NCBI GenBank assembly: GCA_902476645.1
Contig: CABSEG010000006.1
Span: 1-64,000, forward strand
Reading direction: 5' to 3'
DNA: 64,000 nt
Source: an uncultured Lachnospiraceae bacterium
GTDB taxonomy: Bacteria; Bacillota; Clostridia; Lachnospirales; Lachnospiraceae
Numbering within the stretch: position 1 is the first letter of the stretch; each line of letters starts with the position of its first letter. This document shows, piece by piece, positions 18,206 to 27,120 of this stretch. Made by a program: the position numbers and the translations under genes. The notes beneath the pieces are model-generated. The model saw nothing but the letters and a program-made list of their open reading frames with translations. It did not search any database and had not been told where the DNA came from.

Positions 18206-18688
18206 TCATGATCCAAATATTCTATTCTCATAGCGACGCAGCGCAAACAGCAGCACCATACCCAACACTCCGCAGGAAAGAATCTCGCCAGCCCCTACCG
18301 TAAGGCGCATCAGCCAGATGGGAAGATTCTCCCCGTAGCCGTAATAGAGTACCAATGGTACCACCAGAGTATTCGCCACAATGGGAGGCACTGGCACCAG
18401 CCACATTCTTTTCCGAAGCGCATAGGAGCCCAGCGCTCCCACCAGAGTTGCCAGACTTCCAAATACAACATCGACCGGTATGGCTCCGCCCAGCAGATTT
18501 GCAATCAGACACCCCACAAACAGCCCCGGAATAGCTGCAGGCGTAAAGAAGGGCAAAATCGTCAGCGCCTCCGAGATACGCACTTGCACGCCTCCGAATC
18601 CAAAGGGCGCAAAAAGCAAGGTTACCACCACATAAATCGCCCCAATCAGGGCTGCCTGCGCAATCAGTACTACTTTTTTGTTTTTCAT
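18206..18688 (-). CDS. queT: QueT-type queuosine precursor transporter
   Basis: A 160-residue membrane protein of the QueT/COG4708 family, the substrate-binding S component of an ECF transporter that imports preQ1 or related precursors for the tRNA nucleoside queuosine. About five to six membrane segments; the family stretch GVQVRISEALTILPFFTP is at about 33-50. AAAGGAG precedes the ATG. It is monocistronic, driven by its own promoter and preceded by a roughly 115-base structured leader, the classical place for a preQ1 riboswitch. The energising EcfAAT module is not in the window and is probably shared. Confidence 0.93.
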   Translation of the reverse strand: MKNKKVVLIAQAALIGAIYVVVTLLFAPFGFGGVQVRISEALTILPFFTPAAIPGLFVGCLIANLLGGAIPVDVVFGSLATLVGALGSYALRKRMWLVPVPPIVANTLVVPLVLYYGYGENLPIWLMRLTVGAGEILSCGVLGMVLLFALRRYENRIFGS

Positions 18689-18803
18689 TGATTATTCTCC
18701 TTTAGTTTTGTTTTACGTGTGGAAGGTCTCGAACACACGATTCATTTAACGCCGGAAATCGGCGGCAAGCCCGATAGACCTTGGTTTTGTGGGCTTGGCA
18801 ACG
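18689..18803 (-). promoter_or_regulatory. Structured queT leader, probable preQ1 riboswitch
   Basis: The leader starts almost at the predicted transcription start. In RNA order: hairpin CAAGCCC/GGGCTTG (18797-18791 with 18772-18766) with an 18-base loop; hairpin CGCCG/CGGCG; hairpin CGTGTG/CACACG (18739-18734 with 18721-18716); then an A-rich tail AAAACAAAACTAA running into AAAGGAG. The last hairpin plus tail resembles class I preQ1 aptamers (12-base loop ending in C, tail CTAA near the ribosome site). The AAGGTCT in the first loop is fully complementary to AGACCTT in the last loop, so a kissing or alternative fold is possible. Preceding a QueT gene strongly favours preQ1 sensing; the class is unresolved. 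Confidence 0.65.
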
Positions 18804-18809
18804 TTTGTT

Positions 18810-18838
18810 AGTATAACACGATAAGAATATAAAAGCAA
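18810..18838 (-). promoter_or_regulatory. Promoter of queT
   Basis: Minus strand TTGCTT (18838-18833), 17 bases, TATACT (18815-18810). Confidence 0.7.
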
Positions 18839-18975
18839 GAAAAGTTACCAAAAAAGTACCGCCAAATCTCCCATGACCTCACGGCGAAGATGCCCTGTCC
18901 AGCCTAATCACAATGCATATAACCCCGGGAAAGCAGATATCTTAGTTCTTAGATAAGGTAAAAACGGAAAAGGAA

Positions 18976-19004
18976 TTGACACTTCCCACTCTCTTCCGTA
19001 TAAT
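18976..19004 (+). promoter_or_regulatory. Consensus promoter of the DUF368 gene
   Basis: TTGACA (18976-18981), exactly 17 bases, TATAAT (18999-19004): a perfect sigma-A promoter, about 30 bases before the leader's ribosome binding site. Confidence 0.88.
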
Positions 19005-19040
19005 CGGAAATAATTATACTCAGAAAGGTATCTCGATGAT

Positions 19041-19856
19041 ATGAAAAATAATTCCATTTTTACAGCCCTCAAAGGAATCCTTGTGGGCGGCACCATGTTA
19101 GTGCCCGGAGTAAGCGGCGGATCAATGGCTATGATTTTGGGAGTCTATGACAAACTGGTTTCCTCTGTCAGTTCTTTTACAAAAGATAAGCGTAAAAATG
19201 CCCTGTTTCTTGCGCTTTTTTCCCTTGGCGGAATCCTTGGTATGCTGCTATTGGCAAGACCTATCTTATGGCTAATAGAGCAGTATACCCTGCCTATGAT
19301 GTATTTCTTTCTGGGTGCAGTGGCAGGCGGAGTACCACTTATTCTGCACCAAGCTGAGGTGAAAAAGATTTCATGGAAGTCCCTTATCTATGTGGCCGCC
19401 GGTTTGTTGGTGGTCTGCCTCTTTGCGGTTCTTCCCACCGGGGACTTTCAGTCAAGCATGGAAGCGGGGCCAGTCAGTTTCTTTCTGCTTATGCTCTCCG
19501 GTTTTATCGCAGCCGTAGCACTGGTTTTGCCCGGAATCAGCGTCTCCTATCTTCTATTGCTTATGGGACTCTATGATGAAACCATGCGTGCAATCAGTGA
19601 GCTTTACCTGCCCTTTCTAATCCCGCTGGGAATTGGCCTTTTGCTGGGTATCGTACTTACCACGAAGCTATTAGAACACGCTATGGCCAAATATCCGCAG
19701 CCTACTTACCTGATCATTCTTGGTTTTGTACTGGGTTCCCTGGCAGAAGTATTTCCAGGCATCCCCGCTCTCCCCCAGCTCCCTCTTTGTATTCTCATGC
19801 TTGCGGCAGGCTTTACCATCATTCGCCTGCTTTCAAAAAAAGAAATGGAGGGATAA
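19041..19856 (+). CDS. DUF368 membrane protein, PopT-type polyprenyl-phosphate translocase
   Basis: A 271-residue polytopic membrane protein of the DUF368 family, members of which (PopT) recycle undecaprenyl phosphate across the membrane for peptidoglycan and teichoic acid synthesis. The family signature GxxLVPGVSGGSMAMILGVYD lies near residues 15-36 and a second PGISVSYLLLLMGLYD at about 155-170; this internal repeat of a Pro-Gly-Ser loop fits an inverted two-half transporter. About eight hydrophobic segments. It has a perfect promoter and its own terminator, so it is transcribed alone, divergent from queT. The ribosome site AAAGG is a little far from the ATG. Confidence 0.9.
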   Translation: MKNNSIFTALKGILVGGTMLVPGVSGGSMAMILGVYDKLVSSVSSFTKDKRKNALFLALFSLGGILGMLLLARPILWLIEQYTLPMMYFFLGAVAGGVPLILHQAEVKKISWKSLIYVAAGLLVVCLFAVLPTGDFQSSMEAGPVSFFLLMLSGFIAAVALVLPGISVSYLLLLMGLYDETMRAISELYLPFLIPLGIGLLLGIVLTTKLLEHAMAKYPQPTYLIILGFVLGSLAEVFPGIPALPQLPLCILMLAAGFTIIRLLSKKEMEG

Positions 19857-19992
19857 GAAACCGTTTCTTGTCTACAAACCTGAAAAAAAGTCACCTGTAA
19901 AAAAACAGATATGTATTCCCGACTCCTGCAATACAAAGAAAACGAAAGACTAAAAAAATATAAGTTAAGCTCATTCCTATTGATCTGCCTCT

Positions 19993-20037
19993 AAAAAAAG
20001 ACCAAAAGCAGTTTTCTGGGCTTTCGGTCTTTTTTTC
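19993..20037 (+). terminator. Terminator after DUF368 gene
   Basis: AAAAAAAGACC-A-AAAGC stem pairing with GCTTT-C-GGTCTTTTTTT, ending in seven T. Confidence 0.85.
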
Positions 20038-20147
20038 TCATCAAATAAAATCAAGAAAAAATCTACTTATTTTACGTCCCCTTCATGTGACCATTTCCAT
20101 TATTCTATATTTAAGAATACCTTTCGTTATATTAACTAAAATTAATG

Positions 20148-20176
20148 TTGATTACACCAAATTATCAGTATATAAT
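20148..20176 (+). promoter_or_regulatory. Promoter upstream of the LRR pseudogene
   Basis: TTGATT (20148-20153), 17 bases, TATAAT (20171-20176). Still intact although the gene behind it looks broken. Confidence 0.65.
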
Positions 20177-20218
20177 AAAGTCAAGGTAAAACATAGTACG
20201 GATTTCAGAAAGGAAGGT

Positions 20219-21389
20219 GTGCCTAAAGTTTGCGTGAAAAATAATGGCTGCTTTTTCAAAGCCATATCTCTACAAAAGCTCTTGACTTGCAAGGATCATT
20301 CGGTGATGCAGTCATGAGCGACAAGGTTTTGGAAATGATGAAAACGGAATCCCCGATGAAACCCTGTACAAAGAAATCTTAAAAGCACTCGGTAAAAAAG
20401 CGAATGAAACCTTCACTAAGCAGGAAACGGAAAGTCTCACAGAACTGGATGTGCGTACCTCCGTAAAAACGTTAAAGGGAATCGGAAATTTAAGCCAGTT
20501 GGAGAGTCTATGCATCATGAGCCAGTATCATTTAAAGAGTCTTAAAGGAGTAGAAAACCTTTATAAACTGGTATATCTGGATGTGTCTTATAATAAAATA
20601 AAGTCTTTAAAACCCGTGCGAAATCTGACGAATCTGGAATATCTTACCGTGGATTTCAATCGCCTGACGAGTTTGGAGGGAGTAGAAAATCTCAAAAATC
20701 TGAAAGGTTTGAGTGCAGGCTGGAATAAGATTACCAGCCTGAAGCCGCTGAAAGGCTTGACAAACCTGGAGCGCGTGTGGATGGATAACAATAACCTGAA
20801 AAGCCTGAATGGGATTCAAAACGCAAAGAATATGAACCAGTTAAGAGTAGCCGGTAATCATCTTACTTCTGTAACTGCGTTAAAAGAACTGAAAAATCTG
20901 GAGCAGCTGTATTTAGGTTACAATAAGATCAAAAAGCTTCCGAATATAAAGAATTTCAAAAAATTAAGGTATTACTATTGTAATCTTTATCACAACCGCT
21001 TATCAGAAAAAGAAATCCGAAAAAAGCTGCCAGACAGATTTTTAAAAAAAGGAAAAGCGAAAAAAGAATGGCTGGAGACTCAGATAGACTACCAAAACCT
21101 AAACGCTGAAGTCACCTTACTGGAGCCTAAGAGTGCGAAAAAGATCCGCAAAGACACCACAAGAATCGTAGGGCGTACCATGAAAAATGCCTATGTGGAG
21201 CTGTATTGCCCAACAAAAGACGAGTCTTCCAAACGGGTAAAAGCGGACAAGAACGGGAAATTTGTATTGGACGGTCTGGATCTTAGGGAGTTTGCAGGAA
21301 GAAATGTACAGTTTTGGATTATCTTTCGTACCAAGAGTGGAGAAAACAAAGGCACTCTATCATATAATGAGTTTCTGGTCAGCAAATAA
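20219..21389 (+). pseudogene. Leucine-rich repeat surface protein, 5' part degenerate
   Basis: A broken paralogue of the LRR protein at 59-60 kb. From about 20331 to the stop at 21389 one frame encodes a stretch beginning GNDENGIPDETLYKE, about eight 22-residue LRRs, and a C-terminal small beta domain, closely matching the intact copy. That frame has a stop at 20304 and no start codon until a GTG at 20451 with no ribosome site. The residues expected just before (SDKVL, matching SDIIR) occur in another frame at about 20314-20330, and the frame that follows the ribosome site (GTG 20219) ends at 20317. No signal peptide is readable. At least one, probably two, frameshifts have occurred. Its promoter and terminator survive. 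Confidence 0.75.
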
Positions 21390-21468
21390 GGATCTGACAA
21401 AGGAATCTCAACAAAGGACCAAATAAAGCTCACTTATTAAACCTTTGTCCGAATATGGATGTTCCAAA

Positions 21469-21517
21469 CCGGGCCAGATATGATTCAAACGAATCATATC
21501 TGGCTCGGAAATTTTTT
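21469..21517. terminator. Bidirectional terminator between LRR pseudogene and AraC fragment
   Basis: A near-perfect 18-base stem (CCGGGCCAGATATGATTC with GAATCATATCTGGCTCGG), four-base loop AAAC, followed by AAATTTTTT. It separates two convergent genes. Confidence 0.88.
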
Positions 21518-21912
21518 ACGCCTGCTCCATCCCTTCGTTTTGTCGGTACCATTTTGGCGTCACTCCCACATAGCGTTTAAAGGCGCGGCTCATGGTCAGA
21601 TAATGGTTGTAACCGACTTTTTCTGAGATCTCTTTCAGGCTCAGATCCGTAGAGACAATCAATTCCTTCACCTTGGCAATTCTGCATTTGTGCACATAGT
21701 CCAAAAATCCTTCCTGCAACTGGCGTTCCTGTAAAAGTCCTGTCAAGTATTTTTGCAGCTCCTTCAGGCTTTTAGAGACCAGTCGATTCTTATCCAATCT
21801 CTCGAAACTTTCCCCCTGGCTTTTTAAATTCATCCGCACCGTATCGATCAGATTAGAAACCTCGTCCGGATGTTCCAGAAATTTGGCAATATAGCATTTT
21901 TTTCACATCCAT
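21516..21912 (-). pseudogene. AraC-type HTH regulator remnant with a frameshift in an A run
   Basis: The last 107 residues carry the two helix-turn-helix motifs of the AraC family (CRIAKVKELIVSTDLSLKEI and KVGYNHYLTMSRAFKRYVG), ending in a PKWYRQ box. The frame stays open upstream to a TGA inside GTGAAAAAAA at 21903. An ATG at 21912 preceded by GGGGGA would join this frame if the run of seven A were six, giving about 131 residues beginning MDVKK. No ligand-binding domain of normal length (AraC proteins are usually near 280 residues) can be found, so the gene is truncated as well as frameshifted. A sequencing error in the A run would restore only the short form. Confidence 0.6.
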
Positions 21913-22002
21913 TGCAACAATCCCCCGCTTTTTATACACTATATTTACGTAACAGCAAAACCGTACCGTGCCCGAAGCTTCCAACAGCCGGGTTATGAAA
22001 AA

Positions 22003-22028
22003 GAAACATGTATGGCATTTATTTCGTC
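22003..22028 (+). promoter_or_regulatory. Possible ECF-sigma autoregulatory promoter
   Basis: GAAAC (22003-22007), 17 bases, CGTC (22025-22028). This matches the TGAAAC-N16/17-CGTC pattern of Bacillus ECF factors such as SigM and would start transcription about 17 bases before the sigma gene's ATG. Inference from spacing and motif only. Confidence 0.45.
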
Positions 22029-22051
22029 GACGAGGAAAAAGAGGTGAGCTT

Positions 22052-22555
22052 ATGGAGGAATGTCAGGCCTATGTACGTAAAGCCCGGTTGGGTGACGCCG
22101 GAGCTTTTTCTAAACTGTATGAAGAGTATTATCAGGATCTCTATCGTTTTGCTCTCTATACCCTGAGAAACAGCCATGACGCAGAGGATGCGGTGAGCGA
22201 GGCGGTGACAGATGCCTATGCCCAAATCAGAGAGCTGCGAAAGGCAAGCGCCTTTCGCCCCTGGATCTTTCGCATCCTGGTGGCCAAATGTAAGCGCCAG
22301 CTGAGGGGGTATATGACGAAGCCCGCCCCTCTGCCGGAAGAATTCGCAGATCCCGGAAGGGATCTCTGTGAAGACTTGGATGTGAGAAAGGCTTTCTTCT
22401 GCCTTTCCGATGAGGAACGCCTGATTTTGGCGCTAAATCTGTTTGCCGGGTATACCAGCAAGGAGATCGGCAAAGAGCTACATATGAACCCAAATACCGT
22501 CCGCTCCCGCCAGAGTCGGGCTTTAAAGAAAATGGAAGAGATTCTGACCTTGTAA
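22052..22555 (+). CDS. RNA polymerase ECF-type sigma factor
   Basis: A 167-residue sigma-70 family factor with only regions 2 and 4. Region 2 (about 8-75) includes YYQDLYRFALYTLRNSHDAEDAVSEA; region 4 (about 110-160) includes LSDEERLILALNLFAGYTSKEIGKEL and the recognition helix NPNTVRSRQSRALKKM. The ATG at 22052 is chosen because GAGGTGA is correctly spaced before it; upstream ATGs at 21968 and 21995 would place the start before the candidate ECF promoter. It is followed after 13 bases by a gene for a membrane-anchored beta-propeller protein that probably acts as its anti-sigma factor. Confidence 0.9.
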   Translation: MEECQAYVRKARLGDAGAFSKLYEEYYQDLYRFALYTLRNSHDAEDAVSEAVTDAYAQIRELRKASAFRPWIFRILVAKCKRQLRGYMTKPAPLPEEFADPGRDLCEDLDVRKAFFCLSDEERLILALNLFAGYTSKEIGKELHMNPNTVRSRQSRALKKMEEILTL

Positions 22556-22568
22556 AGGAGGTAGTACT

Positions 22569-24566
22569 ATGGATGAAAAGAATATATTAGACCGAATCCG
22601 TAAATCCGCAGACTCCGTGGAAGCTCCGGATGCTCTGCAACCGGAGCAGGTACGAAAGAAACTGGAATTTGCAAAGCCCTGCAAGAAAAGGATTCCCAGG
22701 TTTGGTAGAATGGCTGCGGCTGCGGCCGTAGTGGCAATCGTCCTGGTCTCTGTGTGGCAGGCTGACCGGCTTGGCCTGCTTTCCCCCCAGGGAGAGCCCC
22801 AAATAAGTACCGGCGCGGATTCTTCTGCCAAACCGAAAGAGACTGCCGCGCCTTCCGAGAAACCGGAAGGCACGTCATCCAGGGAGGAGAGCGCCCCCCA
22901 AAATACTCCTGATCTTTCCCAATATGAACAACTCTATCTCACCTTAAAAGAACACTTTCAGGTAACCGCAGACACGGGGGCCATGGTGGAGGATAGCATG
23001 GAGGAAGAGGCCGTAGATGTTTTGTCAGATGGCACTATCTCAGTTGAGCAAACAGCTAAAAACGAAGCGGCAGCCCTGGAAGGTCAAGATTCTGCCGGTG
23101 GTTTTTCACAGACGAATATACAGGAATTCGGCGTGGATGAAGCAGACACCGTACGCACGGACGGAACGTATCTGTACCTTTTAAGCCCCTCCGGACAGCT
23201 TCGAATTGTAAAAGCAAATGGCGCGCAGATGGAACTGACCTGCACCCTGAAGCTTCCGAATTTAAGTGAAACGGCAGAAGAAATGTACCTGGACGGAGAC
23301 ACCTTAAGCCTGATTACCAGCGGCTCCTCCTCCAATTTGCACGAATCTGTTGATTTAGAGGATACCTACTATCTGGAGAACGAAACCTATATCTGTCTGT
23401 ATACCTATGACATTTCCGACCGTTCTTCCCCAAAGCTTACAGGCAGTGTAAAGCAGGAGGGAAGTTATAGAACTTCCAGAAAGCAGGGGGATTATATTTA
23501 CCTGTTTTCCGAGTATCTCCCGGAAATAGGCGCTACTATGCAGGAGAGCGAGTTTATCCCAAAATCCGGCGGAGCCTTTATCCCGCTGGAAGATATTCTG
23601 GTGCCGGAAGAGTTAAATGACTCTTCCTACCTGGTGGTTTCTTCTGTAGACGCAAAGACACCGGATCAAGTGACAGACCGGAAAGCCATCGTGTCCGCTG
23701 CCAGCCTCTTCTACGTAAGTACAGAGAATATCTATATCTGCAACACTTCCTGGAGCGGGGAGAAGGAATACACACAGCTAATGAAGCTCCATTATGCAGA
23801 CGGCAATATCGATACCGCAGGGGCCGGGCAAGTTCCCGGAAGCGTAAACGACAGTTTTTCCCTGAGCGAGTACCAGGGAAATCTTCGGATACTGACCACG
23901 GACTGGAGCGGATCTGCCAGTGTCAATCAACTGTTTGTCCTGGACAAAGATCTTTCCGTGATCGGATCATTACAAGACCTGGCCCCCAATGAGACCATCC
24001 GTTCTGCCCGTTACCTGGAGGATACCGCTTACTTTGTCACCTTCCGGGAGACAGACCCCCTCTTTTCCGTGGACTTGAGTGATCCCCAAAACCCGGTTTT
24101 GCTGGGCTCCTTAAAGGTTACCGGCTTTTCCTCTTATCTTCATTTCTACGGAGAGAACCTGCTTTTGGGCCTGGGTAATGAAGTAGATCCAGATACGGGA
24201 GAGTATCTGGGAATCAAGCTTTCCATGTTTGATATCTCAGATCCTTCCAACGTGACAGAAGTTCATAAATATGTTCTGGAGGATGCCACGGACTGTCCTG
24301 GCCTGTACAACTATAAGGAAATCCTGGCAGATCCCGCCAAGAACATTCTGGGATTTGCGTGCGATGGCACTTATCTGGTGTTCTCCTACGACCCGGAAAA
24401 GGGATTTATAAATCAGCTTACTGAAACGTTTACAGAGGCTGAGACCTGCTACCAGCCCGCTAGGGGCCTCTATATCTCAGATACCTTCTATCTGGCGGAT
24501 GCTTCCTCGGTGAAAGCCTATCAGATCACAGAAGGTTACTCCAAAGTTGGGACTTTAGATTTCTGA
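22569..24566 (+). CDS. Membrane-anchored beta-propeller protein, probable anti-sigma factor
   Basis: 665 residues. The N-terminal 45 residues are cytosolic and helical, followed by one membrane segment (about 46-63), an S/E/P-rich spacer (70-115) and a large extracytoplasmic beta-propeller of the Beta_propel/COG4880 family, opening with SQTNIQEFGVDEADTVRTDG (180-199) and containing repeated blades such as YDISDRSSPKL and FDISDPSNVTEV. The stop of the sigma gene is 13 bases upstream and AAAGGAGG lies before the ATG. A short cytosolic head on a single membrane helix encoded next to an ECF factor is the layout of anti-sigma factors; the propeller would be the sensor. Role inferred; family assignment is firm. 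Confidence 0.85.
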   Translation: MDEKNILDRIRKSADSVEAPDALQPEQVRKKLEFAKPCKKRIPRFGRMAAAAAVVAIVLVSVWQADRLGLLSPQGEPQISTGADSSAKPKETAAPSEKPEGTSSREESAPQNTPDLSQYEQLYLTLKEHFQVTADTGAMVEDSMEEEAVDVLSDGTISVEQTAKNEAAALEGQDSAGGFSQTNIQEFGVDEADTVRTDGTYLYLLSPSGQLRIVKANGAQMELTCTLKLPNLSETAEEMYLDGDTLSLITSGSSSNLHESVDLEDTYYLENETYICLYTYDISDRSSPKLTGSVKQEGSYRTSRKQGDYIYLFSEYLPEIGATMQESEFIPKSGGAFIPLEDILVPEELNDSSYLVVSSVDAKTPDQVTDRKAIVSAASLFYVSTENIYICNTSWSGEKEYTQLMKLHYADGNIDTAGAGQVPGSVNDSFSLSEYQGNLRILTTDWSGSASVNQLFVLDKDLSVIGSLQDLAPNETIRSARYLEDTAYFVTFRETDPLFSVDLSDPQNPVLLGSLKVTGFSSYLHFYGENLLLGLGNEVDPDTGEYLGIKLSMFDISDPSNVTEVHKYVLEDATDCPGLYNYKEILADPAKNILGFACDGTYLVFSYDPEKGFINQLTETFTEAETCYQPARGLYISDTFYLADASSVKAYQITEGYSKVGTLDF

Positions 24567-24586
24567 CCGGCCCATCTTGCCTGCCA

Positions 24587-24624
24587 AAAGAGGCAGCGCC
24601 CGATCATTCAGGCGCTGCCTCTTT
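24587..24624. terminator. Bidirectional terminator after the sigma/propeller operon
   Basis: A 14-base-pair perfect stem AAAGAGGCAGCGCC/GGCGCTGCCTCTTT with a ten-base loop, shared with the convergent gene ending at 24628. Confidence 0.9.
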
Positions 24625-24627
24625 CTA

Positions 24628-27063
24628 TTACCAGTAAGTCAAAAAGATATTCCCGGCGCTCTCAAACAGTTTCGTACTATCCTCCATTCCATAATACTCT
24701 AATTCCGTTTCACCCTGATATAGCAGCCTTGTATTGTACTCATCATAGCCACCGATGATAACCGCTCCATCGGGTGTTTTTGCCAATACCGGACGTCCTT
24801 CGCTTACAAAATACAATACCTGATCCAGCGTACAGCCACTTAAATCCAGTACGTTTTTCTCCATGGAAGCCTGCAGCGTGTCCGGGTTCAAATCATACTG
24901 AAGCATGGCCTGGGGAATCCGCTCCACATCCAGATCAATCTTCGTCTTTTTATTTCCCCTTTCCCACACATGCTGCTGTGAGCTGTCCACCACCACGCCA
25001 AAGGTCTCATCTGCCCGCTTGATGGCTGTATTCACGGAGGCATACATGCTGTCCAGTTCCCCTTTGGCATATACATAATAGAGCTGCTCTTGTATGGGTT
25101 CCGGATCCAGAGTGATGGTTTTTGAACCCTCATAGAGCACCTCCCTGCTCCTTACGATCTGGGGCACCATACCTGCCTTTATGGCTGTGCCCACCCGCAG
25201 AATCATTTCTGTCTGCTTTCTGGTCCCTGTGCTGGTGGTCAGGCCATAACTGGACTGCTCATCTGCCTCGCTGCTCACAATATGGTCCTCTGTGATCTCC
25301 TGAAATGCTCCTCCCTGTTTTCTCGCCCTGGTCAGGGTCAGAACCTTTTCCTCAATGGCCGCGCCCGTCACATAGACGCCTTCCGGGGCATATTCCTTTA
25401 CGGTTTCCCCCGCCTCGTTGACAATCACAATCCGCTTCATGGGAAACAATTCATTCCCCTCATGCTCTGTGCTGATATCCCCGGCGTCCGCCACCCCATA
25501 CACCAGATCCTGATCCATAAAGCCAATGGGACGTATTCGCTCCTGCTCCTGGCAGGTAATGGTTCTTACCTGTCTGGTGTCCAGATCGATCACATGCAAT
25601 GCGGTGGAATCATAGGGGGCATTCTGTTCCAGCCAGGCAAACTGTTTTCCCGAACCGGAACCCACGTAGCAATTGGGCTTAATCCCCTCCACCACAGTCT
25701 CTGCCTGCCTGGTTTCCATATGGATGCCGTATACTTTTTCCCCCAGCATCATATAAAAGTACGTTCTGTCCGCGCTGACATAAGCTAAAGATTGCATGTC
25801 CCGCTTTAACAGCGCATAGGACTGCTTCGTATCCACAAACAGACACTCCCGAATCGTAGAAGTAACAGAGTCAAAATAGTAGACCGCCACACCGGCCTCC
25901 CCCTCATGCACGCCCCGGTTCATGTAGCCGCATACCAGAAAATACAAGTTTCCGTTTTCATCCATATCTATGATCTGGATCTCATTCTGGCTGTAAGTGT
26001 CTCTCCCGTCCGAGTTTTCTTCCTGGGGGAAGCTAAAGACCTGGGTCATTTTTCCGGTTGCCACCTGGTACAGCCATAAAGCTCCCTCCCGCACAAAAGC
26101 AAAATAATTTTGCTTCGTATCGTTTTTATACTGTACATCTCTTCCCGCTATTCCCAGATTGATTCCATTTTCCTGGAGCACCGTATTTTCCGGGTTGAAA
26201 ATTTGTTGCGTAGTACGCTCAAAATCCAGCAGCATGATACGGGTCTGGGTATAACGCATCCGGTAATATTCCGACACGTTATACAACTCCGTCTCGTTTT
26301 GCTCATTGACTGCGGATATCATATAATCCATCACAACCGTAGCCGTAGTGGCATTTAACTCCCGGATACTGGGCGTAGGCTTACTATAAACCTGCGGGTC
26401 AAGATCAGCCCATGCAAGCTGAGCGGTGCTGCAATGGATGTTGGTAAAGTTCAGGGTGGTATTATCCCCCGTATCATCCGGTTCCAGTACCTGGGCCAGA
26501 TCGCTTTCATCCCCGTTCAGGCAGCTTTCGTAAAATCCAGTGGCAAAGTCCAGATAAGCTTTCGTATTTAACCCGTCCTGTTGAATGACCCTGGTGTAAT
26601 AATATAGATCCCGGCTCCCGGCCCTCACCTGAATCTGCAATACATACTCTGTATTCATCAGAATCTTATTCTGAAACTGGAGGGTAGCTGTCACATAATT
26701 TTCGTCCTCCTCCAGCTTATTGACTTTCGTGTTCTCCATAGAGGTCTTTCCGTCCGCGGTAATCACCTCAAAACTCACATCCGTGATCCTGTTGTCATAA
26801 GGCTGAATCTGGATGGTCAATTCTCTCTTATCGTTGATAGGCGTCAGCGCGTCCCTCATGGTGGCTACATCCATTTTCTGCACGTAACCGTGCAGACAGT
26901 TAAGCTGTGTTCCCTCCCAGGTCATATAGACAAGGGGCAGCGTGGCCTCCCCCATCTGCCCGGTGGTATCCGGCGTATCTCTGTTTAACATTCTTGCAAT
27001 CAGAAACAGAGATGCTCCAAAGATCAGCAACAGCGCTGCGATCCGTATGATTACTTTCTTCAT
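24628..27063 (-). CDS. Large membrane-anchored extracytoplasmic protein of unknown function
   Basis: 811 residues, not assigned to a named function. One N-terminal membrane segment (about 6-25), then a long extracytoplasmic part. Residues about 60-330 are beta-rich; 330-600 contain repeated motifs (for example NENGNLYFLVCGY-like strands, SLAYVSADRTYFYMMLGEKVYGI) that resemble propeller blades; the last 130 contain LDLSGCTLDQVLYFVSEGRPVLAKT and IIGGYDEYNT, reminiscent of a C39-like peptidase fold, though a catalytic triad is not evident. It follows the methyltransferase gene by 57 bases on the same strand. Such proteins appear to be conserved in Lachnospiraceae; role in envelope or spore biology is only a guess. 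Confidence 0.7.
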   Translation of the reverse strand: MKKVIIRIAALLLIFGASLFLIARMLNRDTPDTTGQMGEATLPLVYMTWEGTQLNCLHGYVQKMDVATMRDALTPINDKRELTIQIQPYDNRITDVSFEVITADGKTSMENTKVNKLEEDENYVTATLQFQNKILMNTEYVLQIQVRAGSRDLYYYTRVIQQDGLNTKAYLDFATGFYESCLNGDESDLAQVLEPDDTGDNTTLNFTNIHCSTAQLAWADLDPQVYSKPTPSIRELNATTATVVMDYMISAVNEQNETELYNVSEYYRMRYTQTRIMLLDFERTTQQIFNPENTVLQENGINLGIAGRDVQYKNDTKQNYFAFVREGALWLYQVATGKMTQVFSFPQEENSDGRDTYSQNEIQIIDMDENGNLYFLVCGYMNRGVHEGEAGVAVYYFDSVTSTIRECLFVDTKQSYALLKRDMQSLAYVSADRTYFYMMLGEKVYGIHMETRQAETVVEGIKPNCYVGSGSGKQFAWLEQNAPYDSTALHVIDLDTRQVRTITCQEQERIRPIGFMDQDLVYGVADAGDISTEHEGNELFPMKRIVIVNEAGETVKEYAPEGVYVTGAAIEEKVLTLTRARKQGGAFQEITEDHIVSSEADEQSSYGLTTSTGTRKQTEMILRVGTAIKAGMVPQIVRSREVLYEGSKTITLDPEPIQEQLYYVYAKGELDSMYASVNTAIKRADETFGVVVDSSQQHVWERGNKKTKIDLDVERIPQAMLQYDLNPDTLQASMEKNVLDLSGCTLDQVLYFVSEGRPVLAKTPDGAVIIGGYDEYNTRLLYQGETELEYYGMEDSTKLFESAGNIFLTYW

Positions 27064-27120
27064 GATGTTTTCCCCTTATTTATTAAACACATTCAAACCT
27101 TGTCCGGCCCTCTGGCTGCT

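Noticed and set aside
18716..18739. tRNA-like TTCGA loop in the queT leader
   Set aside because: The GTTCGAGA string lacks a matching 5-base-pair T stem and no acceptor, D or anticodon arms surround it; it fits the riboswitch hairpin better.
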